A program made the position numbers and the translations under genes. From positions 1 through 64,000 of the forward strand of contig NZ_CAKRDI010000016.1 of the NCBI RefSeq assembly GCF_934309415.1: a stretch of 64,000 nt of DNA, in the 5' to 3' direction. Positions 1 to 7,760 of this stretch are shown piece by piece. Under the pieces are notes generated by a model that was not told where the DNA came from, ran no database searches, and saw only the letters and a list, made by a program, of their open reading frames with translations. Every line of letters starts with the position of its first letter. Within the stretch, counting starts at the first letter, position 1. This DNA comes from an uncultured Mediterraneibacter sp. GTDB lineage: Bacteria > Bacillota > Clostridia > Lachnospirales > Lachnospiraceae.

Positions 1-1088
1 ACAAGCGACATTGCAACCTCAAAGAGCAGGTATCTGAGTCTCTTTCGACCTCGTCTGCTTATTGTTGTCTCGCCCTTATGCTTTCCTGAACTATTTTCAA
101 CCAATGCCAATCCTGCAAGCTTCTGCAGTTCCTTCGGATTGTTAAAGCGGCTAATATCACCTACTTCTGCAAGGAACCCTGACACTGTCCTGATTCCCAC
201 ACCTTTGATCTCCAACAGCTTCTCAGCCATCGGAATCTGTTTTACCAACCCTTCAATCAGAGTCATAACTTCCTGAAGACGTATGTTTCTGGATTCATAG
301 TCCTCCAGAAGCATTCGGATTTCCATTCTTGCAGCTACTGCTCCTTCTTTGCTTCCGACACTGTGCTCTGCAGCTTCTATCAGGGTCTTCGCCCTCGCTT
401 TTCCAACTGCTCTTAACTTCGCATCACGCCAGATCTGGTTCACTCCATTGATACCTAACGTCAGGATATCTTCAGGGAGTGGTGCTACTTTAAGGATTAG
501 CATTCCGCTCTTGGCATCCGGCTTTCCGTATACCGTCTTATATTCAGGAAAATATATATTGAACCAACGACTGATCCTGTTTTGAATTCTTGTAAGTTCC
601 GCCTGTAACTGGAATCTTATGTTTGATGCTGTTCTAAGATCAGCGTAAACACCATCCGGCAGGTATGGGATCATGTAACGTCCCTCTCTAACTAATCCTG
701 CTATAACTTTCGGATCCTTACGGTCATTTTTAGTCGGATTATTGTCGTCGAGTTCTTTTGATTTTTTCACATGGTGAGGATTTACAAGAACCGGTTTCAT
801 TTCATTATCCTGTAGAAACTTTCCAAGATTGAACCAGTAATGCCCGGTCGGTTCCATACCTGGAACCACCTTATCCTTCTCATGTCTTTCTTTGAGGTCC
901 AGGATCCATTCCTTAAATGTCACAAATCCAGCCTCTGTGTTGCTAAACTTAAATGGCTTCTTCGAATACTCGATTCCTCTGTAATCAAAAGCTCTGGCAT
1001 AGTGCGTTTCACTTCCGACATCAATTCCGAGTACCAAAGTTTTTTCTGTAATAGCTTCAATTTTTGCGTTCTGTGTGTTAGACTTCAT
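1..1088 (-). CDS. IS110-family transposase, partial at window edge
   Basis: This is the DEDD-type recombinase of an IS110/IS1111 element, which catalyses strand exchange for transposition. The frame is open from ATG at 1088 to the window edge, at least 362 residues. Visible features are the N-terminal RuvC-like GIDVGSETHYA (about residue 20), the EPTGHYW motif with its acidic residue (about 82), and the NDRKDPKVIA acidic cluster (about 120). The C-terminal transposase_20 helix-hairpin part follows, with GVGIRTVSGFL and SGKHKGETT. The Shine-Dalgarno AGAGAGG lies 8 bases before the ATG, inside a hairpin stem. The element has inserted into the AraC-GH39 gene to its right. Whether the guide (bridge) RNA lies in the short upstream end or past the gene's 3' end, outside the window, cannot be decided. 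Confidence 0.93.
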   Translation of the reverse strand, partial: MKSNTQNAKIEAITEKTLVLGIDVGSETHYARAFDYRGIEYSKKPFKFSNTEAGFVTFKEWILDLKERHEKDKVVPGMEPTGHYWFNLGKFLQDNEMKPVLVNPHHVKKSKELDDNNPTKNDRKDPKVIAGLVREGRYMIPYLPDGVYADLRTASNIRFQLQAELTRIQNRISRWFNIYFPEYKTVYGKPDAKSGMLILKVAPLPEDILTLGINGVNQIWRDAKLRAVGKARAKTLIEAAEHSVGSKEGAVAARMEIRMLLEDYESRNIRLQEVMTLIEGLVKQIPMAEKLLEIKGVGIRTVSGFLAEVGDISRFNNPKELQKLAGLALVENSSGKHKGETTISRRGRKRLRYLLFEVAMSL

Positions 1089-1093
1089 TGTAG

Positions 1094-1160
1094 ATACCTC
1101 TCTGTATAATAAGATTTTTACTAACCTGCCAGTCAGTAGTCTTATTGTACTCTGAGGTAT
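1094..1160 (-). promoter_or_regulatory. Imperfect 22-bp hairpin covering the transposase RBS
   Basis: Arms 1094-1115 and 1139-1160 are complementary at 17 of 22 positions around a 23-base loop. The transposase Shine-Dalgarno lies in the gene-proximal arm, so a transcript through the region would hide its ribosome site. It sits in the roughly 110 bases between the transposase ATG and the inferred element end near 1196-1201. It may be a translation block against read-through or part of a bridge RNA. The pairing is seen; the role is inferred. Confidence 0.6.
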
Positions 1161-1188
1161 TTTCAATTTTCAACGTCTACGCTTTTTA

Positions 1189-2523
1189 TTATACAGGAAG
1201 CTCCGATACACCATAACGTTTCACTAAGTGACTTATAAAATCTTTCAAAAGATTCTCCCATGCTTCTCTGGATTGAAATTCAATATACTCTTCCTCTTCA
1301 AATAACAACTGTCCCTCTGACCGGAACGCTCTGTCCGGCCTTCTTCCAAAGTCAAGAATCAGCTTTGCATGATTCGAAACAAGGAAATCAAAAATCTGAT
1401 CTATTTCATCATAATTAAATTTTTTCTTCTGGCTTCCGTCACTGATCTGAAGTTTTCTTGAAAATATATTCCAGATACGAATGTATTCCACATGCAGATG
1501 TTCCATTAAATACAAGGTGTGAAACTGCAGATTTGCTCTTGCCAGTTTTGAAACCGCTCCAATATTAATGGCTTTACACCAGTTCCTTTTCATGTCTTCT
1601 GAAATCTGTACATCCGCTTCAATTCTGGTATTCTCCTGCAACTTACTGTTTTTTTCTTCTGACCGCAAAAAAGTTTCTCTGAGTTTCTTACGAATCTCCT
1701 CATTCTCTTCATCTTTTGTCTGTTCCTCCAACTGACTCTGCATCTTATTTCTGTACTCTGATGGAGATATATCATATATTTGACGAAAAACTTTATTAAA
1801 CATCGACAGATTTGTAAATCCGCAATCCATTGCAATTTTGGTAAGGTTCTCTTTTGAATATATAATTTTCTGTGCAGCATATCGTGCACGGAGCTGATTT
1901 ACATATCCTACAAAATAAATTCCTGTTTCTCTCTTAAACATTCTGGACAGTGATGACGCGGACATATACACCTCATCCGCAAGATCTGAGAGACTGATCT
2001 TTCTCATATAATTTTTTCCTATATAATCCAGAATATAATTCAGGCGGTCATCCTCGCCACAATTCCTGTAATCAATCCTCTTCCCGATCACTTCATAATT
2101 TTCAATCAGACAGTCCAACAGCTGATAAATCAGACTTTCTTCCATACATCTTGTTTTTCCCGGGACTCTGACATACTGAAATACAAGCTCACGTAAAATC
2201 TGTTTCAGATCTTTCTGCACACGGTTCGCACTGATCTCATGAAATATTTTATCTGTATCAAATAAGATATTTCTGTCTGAAATTATTTTTTTCATAAATT
2301 CCCAGGGCAGATGAATTGTATAAATAACGGACTCTGTCTCACTGCTTATCATATGAGGTGTATTCGAATTAAACACCAGGACATCTTCTTTTTTCAGCTC
2401 ATATTTTTGTGTTCTTGTACTTGCTGTAATATTTCCTTCAATAACAAATAAAATCTCCAGTTCCGGATGAAAATGGGATTTCTCATCTGGATTTTTTGTA
2501 ATATTTACTTCAAAATCTGACAT
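1189..2523 (-). pseudogene. AraC regulator fused to GH39-like domain, 3' end cut by IS110
   Basis: An AraC-type regulator with an N-terminal cupin (about residues 1-120, HFHPELEILFVIEG), two AraC helix-turn-helix units (about 165-260) and the first third of a GH39-like TIM barrel (from about 320). Two full paralogues are nearby, with stops at 7761 and 28844. Homology to them stops right after KRYGVSE. The last codons LPV and the TAA then come from the inserted IS110 end. The ATG at 2523 is preceded by AAGGAA. DNA binding may survive, but most of the fused sensor or enzyme domain is missing, so the protein is probably non-functional or altered. Confidence 0.85.
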
Positions 2524-2883
2524 ATTCCTGATTCCTTTCCGAAGTGTAGCCGAAAATCTATTTTACTGTCTGCACACTCCATTTCACGATATCTTTCTGT
2601 CTTTCCTTTCTGAAGCGTAATGTATTGTAAATATTTACAGCATACATTAGAGCTAAAAAATCAAAGACAGAGACAGTACACTGGATTTATTCTAAGTCTC
2701 TGGCCTGAGAGTTGTCAATACCGACGTTACTGTCTACTCTTATTCGCTATATATAATCTTTAATTGGAAATGAATTGGAATATGATAAAATTAATAATTG
2801 ATGAGATACAAAAAGAAATAGCAAGTAATCATCTCCCGACAATTATTTGCTATTTCTTTTTCATCTTTGCACTTTTTATGCAT
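2524..2883. other. Intergenic stretch with a terminator and a repeat fragment
   Basis: I see no gene here. It holds the promoter side of the truncated AraC-GH39 gene, a short match (about 2734-2746) to the left end of repeat family 1, and a terminator hairpin at 2810-2861. Confidence 0.5.
2810..2861. terminator. Bidirectional intrinsic terminator
   Basis: Perfect 15-bp arms at 2810-2824 and 2847-2861 with an A-run on one side and a T-run on the other. It lies just after the stop of the minus-strand MFS remnant, so it can end that transcript. Confidence 0.75.
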
Positions 2884-3430
2884 TTACATTCTTTTATTTA
2901 CAATCTGTTTTTCTCTCTGACCTTTTCTTCCGTACACAATCGCCAGTACAATTCCAATTACACCCATTACAAATGCAGCCATAATTGTTCCGGAGAATCC
3001 GTATGCGATCGCAGAAGTCTCTGCTGCTCCATTTGCCAGTGCACTTGCCTGGCGTACACTCTGAATTCCGCCAAAAAGTGAAGAACCGACACTTGCTGCA
3101 ATCTGCATGAATGTATTTACAATCGCAACTCCGTGGGAATTCATATCCGGTGTCAGAGTTGCCAGTGCAGATGTCTGAGCCGGTGACATGGAAAATGCCA
3201 GTCCCTGATAGATTAAAATATGTGTCACTACGATCAGAACCAGACTGGATGTCTCATTACAACGTGACAGTACAAACAATGCAATACTAAATACCGCAAA
3301 TCCGGCCGGAAGCATTACTTTCACACCATGTTTGTCCAGAATCTTTCCACTGATATTCGTAGAAAGCGCATTCAAAAGGACTCCCGGCAATAACATCAGT
3401 GCAGATGCCATACAGAATTTATCAAGACTG
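2884..3430 (-). pseudogene. MFS drug transporter (DHA2 type), C-terminal half only
   Basis: About 175 residues match the second half of 14-helix DHA2 (EmrB/QacA-like) exporters, starting at ALMLLPGVLLNAL with the GKILDKHGVKVMLP loop. Four to five membrane helices remain, ending in a basic tail. The first roughly 300 residues, including the N-terminal bundle, are missing. The open frame to 3459 adds about ten unrelated residues from the joined DNA. Immediately upstream, in the opposite direction, lies the 3' part of a LysR gene. One deletion therefore seems to have removed the 5' halves of a divergent pair. It cannot work as a transporter. Confidence 0.82.
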
Positions 3431-4039
3431 GATGCAGAACTTTCGCCGCGTCTTTTCATCGGGACTTATGGAATGGAAGTATTTTCTTACATCTCTGATA
3501 TTTATCCTGCTCTTTTAAAGCAGATTCCTGCTTTGCAGCCGGATGTCGTCTTTGCGCCATATCAGTCTCTGACCAGTTCCCTCTTAACGAACTCTATCGA
3601 TCTGATTCTTGGAACGAAGGAATTGATTGAAGAGCAAAATTCAGCCAAAGGGACTTATACAAAACTTACTGATGCTCCAATCACTTATATCCTGCCAAAA
3701 GATTTTTCAAAAGATAATCCTCAGACGTTGCTTCGCCGTGTAACCGTTCCCATCCTGGAATCTGCGCTCCGCTCCCATCTGAATATCTACGAGGCTGCCG
3801 GAGAATACACAGATGAAAATGTACAGTATTGTGACAATATTGAATCCGCATTTATGCAAGTTCACTCTGGCCATGCATTCCTGATCATGGGGCAGTCACA
3901 GAAACTGTGGAAAAAAGATTTGCAACAGATCGTATATAAAAAAGCAGCCCCTTTTTCATACGGATATTTTTTCAATCCCGATAACAACAAAGAGGCTTTA
4001 AAAGTGTTGAAAAAAGAACTGAAGAATTATTTTTCCTGA
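3425..4039 (+). pseudogene. LysR-family regulator, substrate-binding domain only
   Basis: About 200 residues match the effector-binding domain of LysR regulators, from PRLFIGTYGMEVFSYISDIYP near 3449 to the natural end at 4039. The winged-helix DNA-binding domain and linker helix (about 85 residues) are missing. The frame can be read back to an ATG at 3332, but that part overlaps the opposite MFS remnant and is not LysR-like. The intact ancestor probably controlled the adjacent transporter, a common LysR/MFS arrangement. It is inactive as a DNA-binding regulator. Confidence 0.82.
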
Positions 4040-4052
4040 TGGTTTCCTGCCA

Positions 4053-5288
4053 TCAAGAAATTTCTTCATATAACCCCTGCGCCCTTCTGTCTAATTCCAG
4101 CAACATTTTTCTTGAATCGTCCATTTTCTCTGACTTTATTACTTCGTTTACCACATCCCTGCTTTCTTCTTTGAAAACAGGAATCCAGGATGACTGTGTA
4201 ATACGTTCATAAGCCATCTCTCCATTTTCACTTATTCCCAATACTCGGATATACAATGCATAACTGTACAATCCACAGATCGAGATTTCCATATGCCGCA
4301 CCCCGATCAACACACGCAGCAAATAACGTTTCAATTCCTCTTCCTGATAACTCTGATTCACCAGAAGTTTCAACAGTTTTTCATAGAATTTCTCCGAATC
4401 AGAGTTTTTTGTTTCTTCATAAACTGCCAGTATTTTTTCTGTTGTCGGCGCATATCCTCCGGAAATTTCATTCAGATATTTTTCTCTTTGTTCTGATGAA
4501 AACTGGCTGAGAAGCTTTACTACTTCTTCACTTAATCTAAACAAATATGCATTGTCAATAACCTCTTTCTCTGTAACTTCATCTAACATTGTATTTAACT
4601 CTGGGGTTACACTTATCTTATTATTACTAACCGGCTCATCTACTGCATCAGCAATTTTCTCCACATCTACAAAGCGCAGTTTCATCGTGCTGTACATCCG
4701 TTTCATCGCTTTTGCATACTCAACTGCCCGGCGGTTTAAATCGCTGCTTAATATTTTCTCTGAGCCCGGAATATACTGTTCTACCGCTTTCGCCTGAGCC
4801 TGAACAAACGTCATCCCTTCTGTCCAGTATTTCTTAATCTGTTTCTGATACTCTCCCGATTCAATAAACAGAAACTGTACGGTTTCTTTCAACAAGTTTT
4901 CCTCTGCATTCTCACATAAGATCACAAATTCGTCTATACAGTTCAGTTTTTCAAGCATAGAAACTGCCGCAAATGAAAATGTATCTACGGTTGTCAGCGT
5001 ACAATAAACAGGAAGCTCCAGAACCAGATCTGCTCCCTGCTCTTTTAAATATTCTGCCTTTTCGTATTTATCACAAGCTGAAATTCTCCCTTGTTGAGTA
5101 AAATTTCCACTGGTTACAAGAAGAAGCGTATCTGCATTTGTTATTTCTTTTATATGGTGAAATATTGTACTACAAACATTTCTCCCTGACTTTTCACTGC
5201 TTTCATAGCTGCTAACAGTCCCTCTCCTCTTATTTCCCAGTTGATTATCCAACCATTCTTCTTCATCGATTAATGCTGTAATTTTCAT
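4053..5288 (-). CDS. TmcAL-like (YlbM family) protein lacking the HxGH motif
   Basis: 411 residues, the usual length of TmcAL, the ATP-dependent tRNA(Met) cytidine acetate ligase that makes N4-acetylcytidine. The stretch NADTLLLVTSGNFTQQGR followed by CDKYEKAEYLKEQGADLVLELP (about 52-93) is diagnostic of the family, and the C-terminal helical part (LLRVLIGVRHMEI, YIRVLGISENGE) also fits. The N-terminal nucleotide-binding signature, normally EYNPFHNGHxYH, is replaced by a longer basic and serine-rich segment (about 8-50). The ATG at 5288 has GAGG just upstream. Family membership is clear, but catalysis by the known mechanism is doubtful. It converges with the LysR remnant. Confidence 0.75.
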   Translation of the reverse strand: MKITALIDEEEWLDNQLGNKRRGTVSSYESSEKSGRNVCSTIFHHIKEITNADTLLLVTSGNFTQQGRISACDKYEKAEYLKEQGADLVLELPVYCTLTTVDTFSFAAVSMLEKLNCIDEFVILCENAEENLLKETVQFLFIESGEYQKQIKKYWTEGMTFVQAQAKAVEQYIPGSEKILSSDLNRRAVEYAKAMKRMYSTMKLRFVDVEKIADAVDEPVSNNKISVTPELNTMLDEVTEKEVIDNAYLFRLSEEVVKLLSQFSSEQREKYLNEISGGYAPTTEKILAVYEETKNSDSEKFYEKLLKLLVNQSYQEEELKRYLLRVLIGVRHMEISICGLYSYALYIRVLGISENGEMAYERITQSSWIPVFKEESRDVVNEVIKSEKMDDSRKMLLELDRRAQGLYEEIS

Positions 5289-5449
5289 CCTCTATCCTCT
5301 TTCCAATTTTTTAGCCTTGACTTTTTATTCACAGGCTAAAAATCTTTTTATCTTTAACATCATTTTAATTTCACCATAACACAATCAGTAAATAGTAACT
5401 AGACAAATCATGACCTGTTTTTTAATATATTTAACGTTTCACGTAAAAA

Positions 5450-5971
5450 ATGAACAAATTGCAACAATATTTTCCAATGATTCGAACACGTAAAGAAGTA
5501 GAACAAATTATTGAAAATAATCCAAAATTGCAAAAGATGTTTTACAGTTGGAAAGAAGAACAACGTAAGGATTTTCTGGATATTTGTACTGGTATTAAAG
5601 GTGTTAAAATGATGTATGATTTTATGGGAAAAGAAATCTTAGATCCTGAAAGTACACCAGAACAAGTAAATGAACTGCTTTCACTACTGTTGAAACAAAA
5701 AGTAAAAATTATAGAAGTATTACCCAATGAAGGAACCCGACTTGCAGATGAAAGTACTCTTTTAATCAAAGACATCGTAGTCCAGTTAGAAGATGGAAGC
5801 ATTGTAAATCTCGAGATCCAGAAAATCGGTTATATGTTTCCAGGCGAAAGAGGCGCATGTTATTCTGCTGATTTACTATTACGTCAATATCGACGAATCC
5901 GAAGTCACTTAGCAGACAAAAACAAAATAAAACAGAGTAAAACTTTATCCAATAACAAAAACTACCCGTGA
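5450..5971 (+). pseudogene. Rpn/PD-(D/E)XK transposase-like nuclease, truncated
   Basis: The first 150 or so residues match the Rpn (PDDEXK_2) family of putative transposases/recombination-promoting nucleases. The core is LLIKDIVVQLEDGSIVNLEIQKIGYMFPGERGACYSADLLLRQY, which contains the conserved E-x-Q catalytic strand (about 105-147). Full members run to about 280-300 residues. Here homology ends after RRIRS, and the last 25 residues are low-complexity Lys/Asn sequence that runs into a neighbouring terminator. The start has only a weak ribosome site. Probably a dead remnant; a short active nuclease is less likely. Confidence 0.75.
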
Positions 5972-5998
5972 AGTTTATCATCGTTTTCACGGGTAGTT
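5951..5998 (-). terminator. Intrinsic terminator of the C-glycoside deglycosidase operon
   Basis: Perfect 13-bp arms (5960-5972 and 5986-5998) followed on the minus strand by a T-rich run, 16 bases past the stop of the DUF6379 gene. Confidence 0.85.
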
Positions 5999-6013
5999 CT
6001 ACATATTTACGAT

Positions 6014-6454
6014 TTACACAATCAACAATCTTCTCTCATTCACATGATGGCCAAACTCCGGCATGAAGATAAATGCTTCTGCATCCGGATCGAGATGATC
6101 CTGCATGATTGGCGGCATATAAGAAGATGTAAAGCAGAATCCATATTTTAAATCATGGAATCCCTGGGCAAGTCCGCCCTCTTTTTTCACTTTCAGCACT
6201 GCCGGCGCTGTTACATCCCAGTGTGTCTGGAAATTGGATTTCATCTCCTCATAAGTATAATCTTCTCCATGAATATTCCAGATAATATCCTCTTTCTCAA
6301 ATCTTTCTCCGTCTACAAACAATGTTCCCGGTCTGATCTGGCTTAAGAAGATTCCACGATAATATGGAAGTCTGATCTTAAACTGAAATCCTGTTACATT
6401 GTCATCCTTTTTAATATTACGAAATCCTACGGACTGTATTACTTCTCTCTCCAT
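6014..6454 (-). CDS. DUF6379, C-glycoside deglycosidase beta-subunit-like
   Basis: 146 residues with the signature of DUF6379, the small beta subunit of C-glycoside deglycosidases (DgpC, CarC and DfgB type). Visible parts are the N-terminal FRNIKKDDNVTGFQFKIRLPYYRGIFLSQI, then LFVDGERFEKEDI, and the C-terminal FMPEFGHHVNERRLLIV. In the known enzymes this beta-sandwich subunit binds a TIM-barrel alpha subunit and the pair splits the C-C bond of a 3-keto C-glycoside. The alpha-like gene is directly upstream. The ATG at 6454 was chosen because AAGGAGGGG stands 6 bases before it, while the longer ATG at 6478 overlaps the upstream stop. Function is inferred from family and pairing; the sugar-oxidising partner is not adjacent. 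Confidence 0.8.
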   Translation of the reverse strand: MEREVIQSVGFRNIKKDDNVTGFQFKIRLPYYRGIFLSQIRPGTLFVDGERFEKEDIIWNIHGEDYTYEEMKSNFQTHWDVTAPAVLKVKKEGGLAQGFHDLKYGFCFTSSYMPPIMQDHLDPDAEAFIFMPEFGHHVNERRLLIV

Positions 6455-6467
6455 TTTCGTCCCCTCC

Positions 6468-7340
6468 TTAATCGCCAATATAATTCTTCATCATAATATG
6501 ATGTTTTCTAAGTGTCTGTCCTACCTCATATCCCGGATCATATTTGTCTGCGCCTTCATATTCACTCAACAGATATCCATCCCAGTTATGCTCTTTTAAC
6601 AACTCAATAATCTCTTTATAAGGAATTGTTGTCTCCTCAAACTCATCATTCATGTTGATGAATTTTGCATGGCAGCAATAAATATACGGCAGAAGCGGAA
6701 TCAGATCTTCCGGTACATTCGGTGTATAATTCGGATCACGGTAATCTCCCTCGGCAAACTCTGTACGGAATACACTGAAATCAATGTTCAGACCAAAGTT
6801 CTTTGTTCCTGTCTCTTTAATAAAATCAACGTAATCTGTTACCATTTTTCCTTTTAAGTTAGATGGTGTATGAATCTCCGGGCACATCTTAATTCCAAGT
6901 TCTTCTGCAAGCGGTAATGCCATCTTAATAATCTCACGCCAGTTCTTTACTGGTTCCAGAGCATCATTGATAACCGGCATCTTTGTTCTCATTACTGTAA
7001 ATCCAAGTCTGTGTGCAAGACGAATGTCTCTTGCAAGCATTTCATAAGATTCTTCTGTTGTCAGGTCACGGTATCCTAATACATGAGAATCGATCCAGTT
7101 TCCATACTCTACCGGTACAATTTCATATTTGTCACATAAACGGAACCATTTTTCTACCCACTCATCTGTCGGATTCGGGTAATTCTCGATATGTGTGTTC
7201 GCAAGGATCTCAATTCCATGTGCACCCATATCGTGTAAATCTTCAAAACACTCTTCCAATGATTTTGTAAGACCAAATTCTGCTGAATAGCTGTATAATG
7301 CAACTCCACGCTTTGGTCCTTTTCTGTCATACTGATACAT
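6468..7340 (-). CDS. Xylose isomerase-like TIM barrel, C-glycoside deglycosidase alpha-like
   Basis: 290 residues of the AP-endonuclease-2/sugar isomerase superfamily. Metal-ligand motifs are in place: [10 protein letters not shown] (about 41), CPEIHTPSN (about 158), GLNIDFSVF (about 182), [12 protein letters not shown] (about 220) and [10 protein letters not shown] (about 255). The [20 protein letters not shown] start and the adjoining DUF6379 gene fit the alpha subunits of bacterial C-glycoside deglycosidases. These use a divalent metal and a general base to cleave oxidised C-glycosides such as puerarin or carminic acid. AAGGAGG precedes the ATG. Likely expressed with DUF6379 as a two-gene unit. 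A plain sugar isomerase role is the alternative. Confidence 0.78.
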   Translation of the reverse strand: MYQYDRKGPKRGVALYSYSAEFGLTKSLEECFEDLHDMGAHGIEILANTHIENYPNPTDEWVEKWFRLCDKYEIVPVEYGNWIDSHVLGYRDLTTEESYEMLARDIRLAHRLGFTVMRTKMPVINDALEPVKNWREIIKMALPLAEELGIKMCPEIHTPSNLKGKMVTDYVDFIKETGTKNFGLNIDFSVFRTEFAEGDYRDPNYTPNVPEDLIPLLPYIYCCHAKFINMNDEFEETTIPYKEIIELLKEHNWDGYLLSEYEGADKYDPGYEVGQTLRKHHIMMKNYIGD

Positions 7341-7760
7341 CTTAACTCCTCCTTATGGCTTTAACTTTACTTATCCTGCCTGACTTTGCTTTGTCACTTT
7401 GTTTCGCTTTCTGTAGTTATATCTTAGCCTTTTTTCCGAATTTTTGCTTTTCTTCCTTTTCCAAATCATTTTCTATTTTTGCTTTTTAAATAAAAAACAG
7501 GTACGATATGCAACGTTTTATTATCATTTATTGCATATCATACCTGATTCTTTAATAAATTTCTTTTTATTTATGACTATTTGTCTTTACATCTATTTCG
7601 TCCAACGGCAACTGCTGTGGGCAGACTTCCTCACAAGAAAACGATTATCCACAATGTTCAAAAAAACTTTTCTGTACTCTTTTTCATTTCATCTTTATGA
7701 TCTCCTCAGTCATTTTGTTCAATTGCCCTGTATGCTTCTCCCATCACCAAAGCTTCTGCA
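7341..7760. other. Intergenic stretch between sugar locus genes
   Basis: It contains the promoter side of the deglycosidase-like operon, which I could not resolve to boxes, and the terminator at 7488-7546. The 200 bases next to the AraC-GH39 stop look like decayed coding sequence with no start; I assign nothing to them. Confidence 0.4.
7488..7546 (-). terminator. Intrinsic terminator downstream of AraC-GH39
   Basis: Near-perfect arms 7498-7514 and 7531-7546 followed on the minus strand by a run of six T. It separates the AraC-GH39 gene from the deglycosidase-like pair. Confidence 0.75.
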
